Source: Paralithodes platypus (taxonomy: Eukaryota; Arthropoda; Malacostraca; Decapoda; Lithodidae). From it: a stretch of DNA of 64,000 nucleotides. Below, piece by piece: positions 55,675 through 64,000 of this stretch (the stretch's first letter is position 1; every line of letters begins with the position of its first letter). The notes below the pieces were generated by a model that worked only from the letters and a program-made list of their open reading frames with translations, did no database searches and was not told where the DNA came from. The stretch lies in the NCBI GenBank assembly GCA_032716605.1, contig CM064552.1, positions 11,502,747-11,566,746 on the forward strand. The letters are read 5' to 3'. Made by a program: the position numbers and the translations under genes.

Positions 55675-56810
55675 ATTCAAATGAATGAAAATAGGAAGTT
55701 ACGTGCTCTGAACTCATCAGGTGAGACATTGGATGTGTCTGTCATGGTTATCCCTAGTGTATATACCCCTGAATATTTTGTGTACTCTTTCTCTCCAGCT
55801 CTCAGTCTTAACTAATCTGCACGACTGTATGCGGGTTGGTCTAAGTCAGATGGGTTTAATGATGTAAAAGCACTGGCTCTTTTGACGCCGGAATTAGACA
55901 CAGTGACCATCAGAGACCAATCCGGCAGTCCAGTGTTGCAGATGGGGGAGGTCGGTACAGGTCCGTGGGTGGACTGGGAGGCGGAAGCCCAGCAATTCGC
56001 TTCTACCATAACTAATAAGTACTCTCACCAAATCCCACAGGAACACCACAGCTGATTCTCCCTCCCAGTGGCAGTAACCGTGTGGGGGGGGGGGGGTTAT
56101 CTCAAGCTCTATTAGATTTCTTAACAGCTCCTAAATTGTCATTGTGGGAGATACAGGAACCCTTTTCAAGCCCACCCCCTACTCAAATAGACAAGGACTT
56201 CAAGTTAAGACAAAAAGCTTTACGACTTCTCTCTGAATTTTTGATGAGTCATCAAATAGCTCAGTCACTAGTCAGGACTAACCCAGCAATCACAGATTCA
56301 CATGCCAAGAAGGCGCTTACGCTGTCTAGATGCTTGATCCTACTAAACTCAATTCAGTCTCTGGGGGACGTTAGAGTCGCCTTCTTAGAAGCGGTCCATG
56401 CACGTCAAGACCTGAGGGTCCACCTAATTAAGAAAGTACCGGAGGACATTGGCCGCCGTGTAATTTTGTCCCCAGTATTAACACCAACTCTTGTCTGCCC
56501 CAATACTTGGAAGAATGTGTTTAACTTAGTAGATGCCTCTAGAGCAACTGCCTCCCCGGCACGGAAGGAGTCTCATAAGTTTACTAAGCCTTACGCAAAA
56601 CCTAAAGTAAGTAAGAAGGCTCACACAAGTGGGACTAAGTTTTTTCCGGCCTTCAAAACCCCTTCCACGTCGGGAAGTAGTACTGCAAACAGAAGCACAA
56701 AGGGTAAAGGGTCCGGTAAGTGGTATAAAGGGCAAACTAAGCATAAACCAGGACAAGGATCAACGACTGCAACTACCAACCAGCCGTCTACCCCTACCAC
56801 ACCACAGTAA
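55675..56810 (+). pseudogene. DIRS gag-like gene, C-terminal part
   Basis: Resumes after the LINE with SSGETLDVSVMVIPSVYTPE, a stop at 55813, then LDTVTIRDQSGSPVLQ and VGTGPWVDWEAEAQQFAS. After a G10 run comes a long open segment (56082-56810): LSQALLDFLTAPKLSLWEIQ, KALRLLSEFLMSHQIAQ, ITDSHAKKALTLSRCLILL, then a Lys/Ser/Thr/Gly-rich tail (STKGKGSGKWYKGQT). This helical block plus basic tail is typical of DIRS gag C-termini. Confidence 0.7.
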
Positions 56811-57050
56811 AAAAACTAGTCATACACAAAACTATCTCACTCCCGGGGCCTGTCGTGGGCGAGTTGGATACGAGTGTAGTTCTGCCGGACAAGCCCAGTT
56901 GCGTGCCAAATTAGTCTGACAAACTTTGCTACCACTATTGTCCATACTTAGTATACTCTATCTAGTATGAACAGTCTCGATGTTACGTAATCTGGGTTAA
57001 TGTAGTGTTACGTATCTTTCCGTAGTCTTAAGTTGAACGTTTCCGTAGTC
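56811..57050 (+). other. Possible start of DIRS RT, decayed
   Basis: A few codons after gag (PGACRGRVGY region, 56840-56875) sit where the DIRS pol frame should begin, but no RT palm motif follows and the sequence fills with stops. Confidence 0.3.
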
Positions 57051-57290
57051 TTAACCCCTTCAGACTCATATGACGCAGAGGTTGCCAGATTAGCAATAAG
57101 AAATAGAGTTCTCTCACTCTTATAATTACCTCTCCAAAATTAGTTTTCTGCCCACAGCTAACTCAAAGACAACTGCAGATGTTGAAGTAACTAAATTAAA
57201 GGTTTTTAAATACCCCTGATGGTAACAAAGGCTTTAAAAGTACAGAATCCCTAATAGGCTCAAAATCGCGTCATATGTCGGAGACGCTTC
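57051..57290. mobile_element. TTAA-starting inverted-repeat element, family P4
   Basis: Left TTAACCCCTTCAGACTCATA..TGACGC; right TCAAAATCGCGTCATATG..TCGGAGACG. The flanking sequence CGTTTCCGTAGTCTTA / CGCTTCCGTAACCTTA is duplicated on both sides. The right arm matches the complement of the P4 terminus at 14827. Confidence 0.55.
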
Positions 57291-57329
57291 CGTAACCTTA
57301 GGTCGAACGTTCCATGATATTTGGTAAGA

Positions 57330-57900
57330 ATATATTATTCTGTAGTTGTATATGGGAAAGTATTGTAGGATTATAATTCCCATATATTTGTGTATTATGT
57401 ATTAAGATTGTTCATACTCTATGTATCTCAATATAAAGATGGGATACATTTTCCATATGCTATGCGCAGGCGCGGATAGTCACGAGAGACACGAAGAAGT
57501 TTCTCTCGTCTCACTCTCCAACCAACCTTCGTCCCAGCTACACACACTAAGCCTTTTTCATAGTTTCATATATTAGGTGTTTTCGCTTCACTTTCATCTC
57601 ATATTCATATAGTCACTACATAATCATCTTTTGGTAGTTATCATGAAATATAACGTAAATATCTAGCCTATCCTAGCCTATTATAGCCTCTTTCCATACG
57701 CTTCTTTGTCCTACTAACCACTTAAAGTCAACTAGCCTATTTTCCGCCATCCTTCAATCACCAGCTGAGTTCATCATAAAGGGTAATTATGCTATATGTG
57801 TTAATGCTTATTCCAAATTAATAATATACAGTCCACTTTATCTAAATTAACCATAACTATTAAATCAAGGGATCACGGTAATACCGAATCTAGGCGACTG
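57330..57900 (+). other. LTR-like segment, tentative
   Basis: Begins TGTAGTTGTATATGGGAAAG, has a TATAAAGATGGGATAC promoter-like site at about 57430 and a GC-richer transcript-start-like zone (CAGGCGCGGATAGTCACGAG). It is followed by GGTGGTGGTGGCAGAGTCCG, which resembles a tRNA primer-binding site. No second copy exists in the window, so a solo LTR is only one possibility. Confidence 0.25.
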
Positions 57901-58269
57901 GGTGGTGGTGGCAGAGTCCGAGATCCAATGCCTCAACCATGTACACTCATGCGTACTAAAAGTTGCTCAGGGGTGGGTCCTTCCTTCCCCTACTCCACCC
58001 TGGGCAGGTGGAAGGGGGGGGGTCGGGTCCAAGTCTACCCCCACCGTCCACCCCCAAACTATCCCCACCTTCCTTCTCTAGCTGGCAGTTCGTGATTAGC
58101 GACGATTGTGCTCATGTATTACAAATTATTGTTAAACCATCATTGCACATGCTTACAATGGTCAACATTTAAAACATATTAGGAATTTATTAATACAATA
58201 TACTTTATAATTGCATTCTCAAAATGAGTCTCTATACACAACGTGAGTTACAAGAATCTCTCTCTCTCT

Positions 58270-58745
58270 CTTAACACGCAGACTACGAGGTCAATTAATT
58301 CAAGTTTTAAAATATGTAATGGGTTTGATAATGTGTATCATAGCAAAATGTTTGGTCTCAATATGAATACAATACACAACCATGGCTGGCAGTTAGAATT
58401 GAAAAGGTTCAGCACTAGTATTTGTGGAAACGGTTTCCCATTTATGATCTACTCTACCTGGAACAAACTTTCCTCAAAAGTTTTAAACATTTCCTCAGTT
58501 GAGCAGTTCAAGAAGACAGTAGATAGTATGTTGCACACTCTGTAAGGAGTGTAGTGCACAGAAAAATGTCTCTCCTTCCACTGCCAATATTTCCCCATAA
58601 TGGACCGCAAGGTCTTTGAGATACTAACTATTCCTTGTAACTCTTTGTTACTATCTCATAGCACACACTTTCTACGACCAAGATTTAACGGGTCTGAATG
58701 TGGTATATTTCCCTTCATTAGTGTGTGTGATGAATGTTGCCTACA
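58270..58745 (+). pseudogene. LINE family D, RT C-terminus and 3' UTR
   Basis: An RGQLIQV..KICNGFDNVYHSK start (one frameshift), then FPFMIYSTWNKLSSKVLNIS and SSVEQFKKTVDSMLHTL with stop at about 58543. The 3' UTR contains GGACCGCAAGGTCT and TTGTAACTCTTTG, as at 41067-41430. 5'-truncated. Confidence 0.7.
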
Positions 58746-59126
58746 TTCGATACACATAGAGGAGAATTGGTGGTAAAACTGTCTGTTAATCCTGTTCATT
58801 GTTTGGGGGTTTGTAGAGGTGAGAGGCTGGGATCACAGGTAGAGACAGAGAAGGGGGAAGTGAGAAGGCGATCCCTGCTACTCAAGGGCTCGATACTCAA
58901 ACATTACTAAAAAGTTAACACCGACTTTGATAGTAAGGTGTATCGAGTTCTACATTTAATTGATTGAAAAAAAGTGTATAGGCCACATAGAATGAAATAC
59001 ATACCGTTAATAGTATGTATGGTATTGAATACATGGGAGAAACTGATTGAAATGATAGACGAAAATTAATCAATAACAGTCGCAACACTATTCCAGCCAA
59101 TCTTTGCCTTTAGTCCTTTCCTTTTA

Positions 59127-59625
59127 TCTTAATAAATAAAGGTCAATGTTTGTCTGTTTGTCAGTTACCCGACCTTTGTTACTAAACTCCTCCCACAGTT
59201 TTGGTGCCAGGTGGGAGTGTGGGGCACCGTTGGAAAGCCCATGCTTTGGAGATGGTTTTAGGCGAGTTTAGTGGAAATCAGAGACACTTTTGTTTAATAA
59301 AATTGTCGGCAGAACTTATGTAGTATACGGGAGCGAAAAAATGCGAAAAAATGGCGGTTTGGGGCAGAAGGAGGCCTCCGATCGAAAAGGTGTATGGACC
59401 GAAAGTTGTTCGCAGCTCCCCAAAATGGGGGTACGGATGAGGTCAGATCCAAAATCGGAGGTCATTTAGCGGCCGAAATCGAGGTCGCCGTTTAATGAGG
59501 CACAGGGAGGTCGAGGCCGGTGATTATGGTAGTAGTAGTATTGTGATGATTGTGGTAGTAGTGATTGATGATGGTGATTATGGTAGTAGAATTTAAACCA
59601 GGGCAACGCCGGGTACCCCTCCTAG
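59127..59625 (+). mobile_element. Non-autonomous Helitron
   Basis: Starts A|TCTTAATAAATAAAGGTCAA and GTTTGTCTGTTTGTC, and ends GGGCAACGCCGGGTACCCCT then CCTAG|T. Helitrons begin TC, end CTRR, insert between A and T without duplication, and carry a GC hairpin just inside the 3' end (GGC-AAC-GCC here, weakened by mutation). All four hallmarks fit. 499 bp, no Rep or helicase coding. Confidence 0.8.
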
Positions 59626-59821
59626 TGATATATAAGCCCGACTGTGTAAGTATTTTGAGAACTTAGGAGTAGATCGTGGAGGGCACGTTGATGTGTATTG
59701 CAATAACGGTAAACATAACATCCTGAATACTGTATGAGATTACGGTATTACATATGATTAAGTCTACATTAGTGCAATATAGAGAGAGTGATCGTAGAGA
59801 GAAGTAGACAATGAGGGGAGA

Positions 59822-59823
<2 letters not shown>

Positions 59824-59891
<68 letters not shown>
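59824..59891. repeat. (GA)n microsatellite
   Basis: About 68 bp of perfect GA, at the inner edge of the right arm of the long-TIR element; a shorter TC tract marks the left arm at 58257-58270. Confidence 0.97.
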
Positions 59892-59892
<1 letters not shown>

Positions 59893-60238
59893 CACAACAT
59901 CACTACAGCCAAGATTCGTGTAACCCACGTTGTGTATAGAAACTCATTTTGAGAATACAACATACAGTATATTGTATTTATAAATTCCTAATAAATGTTA
60001 AACGTCGGCCATTGTAAGCAAGTGCAATGATGGTTTTACCATAAATTGCAAAACTTGAGAACAATCGTTGCTAATCACTAACTGCCAGCTAGAGAAGGAA
60101 GGTGGGGGAGTTGGGGATAGTTTGAGGGTGGAAGGTGGGGGTAGACTTAGACCCGACTCCCCACTTCCACCTTCCCAGGGTGGAGTAGGGGAAGGAAGGG
60201 CCCACCCCTGAGCAACGTTTAGTACGCGTGAGTGTACA

Positions 60239-61431
60239 ATCCATTATCAAACATGTCAAATCCCTGGGGTTCAATATCAACTTGGCAAAGTCGAATCTTG
60301 TCCCAACAAGGGTAATTCAGTGGATAGGTCTGGTTTGGGACACAACACATCTATCCCTCAGTCAGAGTGTGAACAATCGGAACAGATTTCGCAGGAAATT
60401 GTTTTGTTTTCTCCACAGTCTGACTACGACGAGGACTGTGTGGGACTCCCTAGTCGGCTCTCTCAACTGGATTCAACTTACTGTGAAGTTGGGCCGGTTG
60501 AAAGTAGAGGTTAATCTTGGAGAGAAACAAATACTTTCCGCTGATGTCGGCGGAAAAGTTATGGCGAATCCCAAAATTAATCCACAACTTACTAGCGGTC
60601 TGGGTGAGGCCGGAAATATTGCACTCAATCATGAGATGGACTTCTCCACCTACGGTATGGGTAGACACCGATGCTTCAGGGACAATAGGTTGGGGTTATC
60701 AGTCAAACCTAGGTCATCAGGGTCAAGGGCTTTGGTCCCAATCCAAGGAGTTTCACATAAATGCGAAAGAGTTAATAGTTCCCTTAATTTTCCTTCAGGC
60801 TCACGGTTACACTTTGCAGGGGAAATCAATAGCCTTTCGAATGGACAATCTGAATGCAGTAGCCTGCATTCAGAAGCAAGGGTTAAGGAGGTCTCGCACA
60901 TTGCTAGAATTGTCGGAAAAGATTTTTGTGTTAGCCGAAATGCTAAACATTCATCTTCACGCATCATATCTGCCGGGCGTGGCCAATATTTGGGCAGACG
61001 CTCTGTCACGGCAACAGAGCACAATAGTAGAATGGACTCTCAAGCAAACCGTCTTCCATAAGATGATTGCAGAGCCGTACCGTCCACAAGTGGATTTATT
61101 CGCGTCCAAGGTAAGCCACAAGCTTCCTCTCTACCTGACCCGCCGGGAAGTCACCCAGGCGGGGGGTCCCGACGCATTACTGGTATATTGGAACAGATGG
61201 AATTCCATCTATCTGTTTCCGCAACCAGACGCTGCACTAATGTGTCAAGTAGTTCACAAACTACGGGATTATCAAGACATAGTCTCCCCTGTGGCCGGCT
61301 CAGGTGTGGCATTCCCAATTGAAGATGTGGTGCAAGAACCCGGTGTCGCTCCCGATCTCGTACTTACAATTGGCAACCTCAAGACCTCGCTGACTTTTGC
61401 ATTATGGATATTTAAAAGGCTAAATGGTTGA
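60239..61431 (+). pseudogene. DIRS reverse transcriptase thumb and RNase H
   Basis: From the edge of the inserted element: IIKHVKSLGFNINLAKSNLV and QWIGLVWDTTHLSL, the post-palm thumb of DIRS-type RT. The frame changes between about 60505 and 60530. The second frame (about 60511-61431) holds the RNase H fold: TVWVDTDASGTIGWGYQSN (catalytic Asp), EFHINAKELIVPL (catalytic Glu), AFRMDNLNAVACIQK (catalytic Asp) and LPGVANIWADALSRQ (last Asp). This degrades RNA in RNA-DNA hybrids. The catalytic palm of RT is absent, so no functional RT. Stop at 61429-61431, where the recombinase region begins. Confidence 0.85.
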
Positions 61432-62385
61432 CTCCCTATGGTGAAAGTGTAGCCAATAAATGTATTAATCAGTATACTCTTTCAACCAGACGTCAATACC
61501 AATCACACTGGAAATCCTTTACGACTTGGATAGTGGAAACTGCTCAAACTGAAGCATCAGTATCATTGATTTTCAAATATCTGGATTACCTATTTGAACA
61601 TAAACGATATGCAGTAGTAACACTTAAAAATCATGTAACAGCAATCAGGGTCCCATTTTTTGAATTAACTGACTCTCTGTACCGCAGGCGGAGGAGAAAG
61701 GTTTTTTGAGGGCATGTTTCAAGCTTCGTCCACCACCTTGTCAGCTCATGCCTACCTGGTCACTTGACAAAGCATTGTCTTAACTACATTCTCGAAAATA
61801 TAGTCACAATCCAACTTTTGATTTAATCTTAAAGAAGGCTGTGTTCCTTATGGCTTTGGCTACAGGAAACCGGGTCTCTAAGCTGGCGGCGATGAGCAAC
61901 TAACCTAATTGTCTAAGGCTTGGGCTACGCAATATGGAGATTCACATTGCGCCATCTCCTACGTTCATTACAAAAATTGAGTACAGTGAGCATGTTTTTA
62001 CGGCGTTCAAGGTGCCGGCGCTCAAACGAGGAGACACGCATCACCAGTTGTGCCCGGTGCAATCTCTGATAAAGTTAATGAGAGTGTCTCGGCCTAATCA
62101 ACCGGGCGCCCTCTGGGTTAATAGTAAGGGAAATTGCATTACGAAGAGGAAATTAGCAAGTTTGCTTGTGGACGTCATAATGGAAAGCAACCCCGGTAGT
62201 GTGGGGCGAGCACATGATATCAGGAAATGGGCAGTATCCCTCAGATTGTTAAAAAAAAATCTTGGTTGAAGACATTAGCCAATACGCAACTATGGGCGTC
62301 CAACCACACCTTCGTAACGCGATATCTTTCTGTTACCCTAGATAGACCAAGTCTAACCTGTGTAGCTTTAAGACAGCAGGTCTGA
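61428..62385 (+). pseudogene. DIRS tyrosine recombinase
   Basis: N-terminal SAM-like part at 61428-61709: NQYTLSTRRQYQSHWKSFTT and VTLKNHVTAIRV. It breaks by frameshift and stop near 61708. The catalytic part continues in another frame: FLMALATGNRVSKLAAM (catalytic Arg at 61871), GRAHDIRKWAVSL (His at 62213, Arg at 62222), a frameshift at the A9 run near 62252, and HTFVTRYLSVTL with the nucleophile Tyr at 62323. The R..HxxR..Y order defines a phage-integrase-type recombinase. It would integrate the circular DNA of the DIRS element. All catalytic residues are visible, but the frames are broken. Confidence 0.85.
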
Positions 62386-62989
62386 TAGGTCTAGTGCTTT
62401 TAGAATTAAGGCTAATTTTAAGAGTCAAAAGAAGGGGGGGGGGGGGGGGTTTACTGGAGAAGCAAGACCTCCAACCCCGCCGGACAAGTAGTATGTGATA
62501 TACAAAGTAGTATGTGATATACGTAATACTGCGGACGCAGTTCAAGATGTTTTTTCTTTTTAGTGTATTTTGATACATAAGACATATTGCTCAATGTAGG
62601 CAATAAGTCATAAGGGTAAATAATTTTGAGTGATAGTCATGACCAAATATTTTGTACCTTATATTACTTGAGGACTAGTCAGTCAAGAGTACAGTATCTT
62701 AATTTTTTGTAAACAAATGTATTCATGAACAAAAAAGATGTTTTATTGATGTTGGAGACATTGATAATCAATTGTTACATGTACCTAACTAAAGAGTGTA
62801 CCTGATAGGTTATGTACACGCAGGTCTTCTTCGAAGTGCGCTGCCTGCATTACTATTCCATTTTTATAACTCTATATTTTGTATGTACAAAATAAATATT
62901 AGAACGCTATAGTTGGGTATTTTCTCATCCTATTGTTGATTTGTTAGTGGTTTGATATTGTCACGAATGTCCCCCCTCCAGACTTGAGG
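62386..62989 (+). other. DIRS 3' non-coding region
   Basis: AT-rich, with a G13 run at 62436 and a tandem AAGTAGTATGTGATATAC duplication at 62488. No ORF of note. Confidence 0.5.
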
Positions 62990-63100
62990 TATCAGGCATA
63001 TCGTCAATGATGAAGGGGCCACTAATAAATTATAGGTTTGAGTCCCGGAGGGAAGCAAAACCTAATATTTAGTAGTGGCCCCGGAATCATTGACAATTTT
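62990..63100 (+). repeat. DIRS internal complementary region
   Basis: GGCATATCGTCAATGATGAA..GGGGCCACTAATAAA complements the extreme left end (46131-46165). The adjoining ATTATAGGTTTGAGTCCCGG..CCTAATATTTAGTAGTGGCC complements the extreme right end (63440-63514). Together it reads as the fused circle junction, the DIRS hallmark used to copy the element ends. Confidence 0.85.
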
Positions 63101-63160
63101 GGCTCTCCCTTCCATCCCCTTCCCATTCGTTGATGTTTTAAGTAGCCTTGATATATCATT

Positions 63161-63514
63161 GAAGAAGGAATGGCGCTGAACGGATCAGCGTCTGCGGGCA
63201 AGCCCACACGGGAAGAACATCCACAAGTTGGGAAGCTTGGTTTTAGTGGTTCTAATGATATTTTTTAGTTTCTATAATTTACAAAGTTTTTTCGTAGTGA
63301 GCTCCCGATCATAAGGACGATTCCGTAAGATAATTAGCGTACCCTTACGATGTTTGGTCTCTCTCTCTCTCTCTGTGGCGGGTGTTTCAAACAGCTGACG
63401 CTAGGGTTCGAAAAGTGCCATTACTGTATAAGGCATATCGTCAATGATTCCGGGGCCACTACATTACTAAATATTAGGTTTTCCTTCTTCCCTCCGGGAC
63501 TCAAACCTATAATA
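63161..63514 (-). repeat. DIRS right inverted terminal repeat
   Basis: The complement of the left ITR from GAAGAAGGAATGGCGCTGA through AGTGAGCTCCCGATCATAAG to CAATGATTCCGGGGCCACT at 63460, plus about 54 bp (CTAAATATTAGGTTTTCC..ACTCAAACCTATAAT) found otherwise only in the internal complementary region. Confidence 0.85.
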
Positions 63515-63565
63515 TATATACAGGTATATATATACATATATATACTGTATATATACAGTATACTA
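63515..63565. repeat. (TA)n-rich flank
   Basis: TATATATACAGG and ACTGTATATATACAGTATAC immediately outside the DIRS right end; the left end also abuts a TA tract, suggesting insertion into or beside a TA microsatellite. Confidence 0.8.
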
Positions 63566-63599
63566 TGTAAATATGCATTATATCAAAATGTGTAAAACT

Positions 63600-64000
63600 T
63601 AAAAATATCTGATCCGACATCTTGGGGGTTAATATGATAATTGGTTAAAATATTCTTGAGGATTATACTTGCTTATGTCATTTTCAAGCAATGTATTATA
63701 TTGTGTCCACTAAGCTAACGATAACGCTTTTCCATACTTCCTTCGAGTTAAAAAAAATGCCCGCCCAGATCTCCTTTAAGCTAAATTTGTACATTGTTCA
63801 GTAACACAAATGTCCCGGACGAATGCCGATTTCTTCTCAGTTAAAGCCTAGCTATCGCTAGCCCATAAAATACGACACCTGAATGAGTTGAAGCGTCTTA
63901 TTATCACCAAACTAATAGGGTGAAACACCTTAAAATCTCCAAACTAAAGGCGTGGGAGGGGGAGATCTAAATATACCCCCCTCAGACCAAATTGGGTTAA
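63600..64000 (-). mobile_element. P2-related element with distinct flank (P2x), runs off window
   Basis: ATCTGATCCGACATCTTGGG, TTTTCAAGCAATGTATTATA and GCCCGCCCAGATCTCC match 11720-11890. The P2 part follows, with a degraded core (CTAGCTATCGCTAGCCC) and hairpin (CCCGGACGAATGCCGA). Confidence 0.55.

Larger units (their letters stand above)
57940..60238. mobile_element. Long-TIR element (~2.3 kb) in DIRS RT
   Basis: Arms of about 310 bp in inverted orientation: TGTACACTCATGCGTACTAA at 57940 and AGTACGCGTGAGTGTACA ending at 60238. The arms share AGTTGCTCAGGGGTGGG, CCACCTTCCTTCTCTAGCTG and TCAAAATGAGT..TATACACAACGTG. No transposase. The superfamily is unknown because the target duplication is unclear (TGTACA borders both ends). 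It carries a LINE D tail, a Helitron and a GA repeat. Confidence 0.75.
46131..63514 (+). mobile_element. DIRS-like tyrosine-recombinase retroelement, nested
   Basis: Evidence is structural and coding. Inverted terminal repeats lie at 46131-46433 and 63161-63514. An internal complementary region at 62990-63100 matches the outer ends of both. On the plus strand between them are gag-like sequence (about 48540-56810), an RT thumb plus RNase H (60239-61431) and a tyrosine recombinase (61428-62385). DIRS elements lack an integrase and move by a circular intermediate and YR recombination. Typical length is 5-8 kb; the excess is explained by inserted LINEs, two TIR elements and smaller pieces. The RT palm is missing and the frames are broken, so this copy is dead. 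Confidence 0.88.

Noticed and set aside
61428..62385. Phage integrase or bacterial contamination
   Set aside because: It is part of a contiguous DIRS structure with gag, RNase H, ITRs and internal complementary region.

Overview
This window looks like repeat-dominated intergenic or intronic DNA of an animal, most likely an arthropod; a decapod crustacean is my guess. The reasons are very dense microsatellites, a DIRS-type tyrosine-recombinase retroelement, several non-LTR retrotransposon families, tRNA-derived SINEs, a Helitron and short TTAA-flanked elements. No bacterial-type gene organisation is present. The species assignment is an inference and was not tested. No complete host gene was found. 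The only candidate for host coding sequence is a short terminal exon with a good splice acceptor at 28914-28795 (minus strand), plus a possible decayed duplicate at 29061-29032.

Layout. 1-18.8 kb is a mosaic of small TTAA-flanked elements, which I sort into families P1, P2, P3 and P4. Between them lie truncated LINE 3' ends, SINEs and a 718 bp Harbinger-like element (8390-9107). 18.97-20.48 kb is a 30 bp minisatellite of about 50 units. 22.26-24.41 kb is a 23 bp minisatellite. 24.4-33.9 kb holds more SINEs, small inverted-repeat elements, a 17 bp minisatellite, the candidate exon, a purine-rich minisatellite and further P1/P2/P3 copies. 34-37 kb has long pyrimidine-rich and then purine-rich strand-asymmetric repeats. 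37-46 kb has LINE tails, AT/CA/GGTC microsatellites and GTGATG-type repeats.

46.13-63.51 kb is the main find: one DIRS-like retroelement about 17.4 kb long. It has inverted terminal repeats, an internal complementary region that reads as the junction of the two ends, a gag-like gene, the thumb of an RT with RNase H, and a tyrosine recombinase. Its coding frames are broken by insertions: a LINE 3' end, a 2.2 kb Harbinger-like element with 3 bp TAA target duplications, a CR1/L2-like LINE with endonuclease and reverse transcriptase, and a 2.3 kb long-TIR element. The last itself carries a LINE tail and a Helitron. The nested order gives a relative timeline of transposition. All retroelement coding regions seen carry stops or frameshifts, so none of these copies looks autonomous.

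Possible novelty lies in the P1 and P2 elements. They share a conserved mirror-repeat core and two conserved hairpins whose stems differ between copies by compensatory changes. They also appear to be built from the same repeated ~33 bp module. Other points to check are the higher-order pattern of the 30 bp minisatellite and the dense oriented short motifs inside both Harbinger-like elements.
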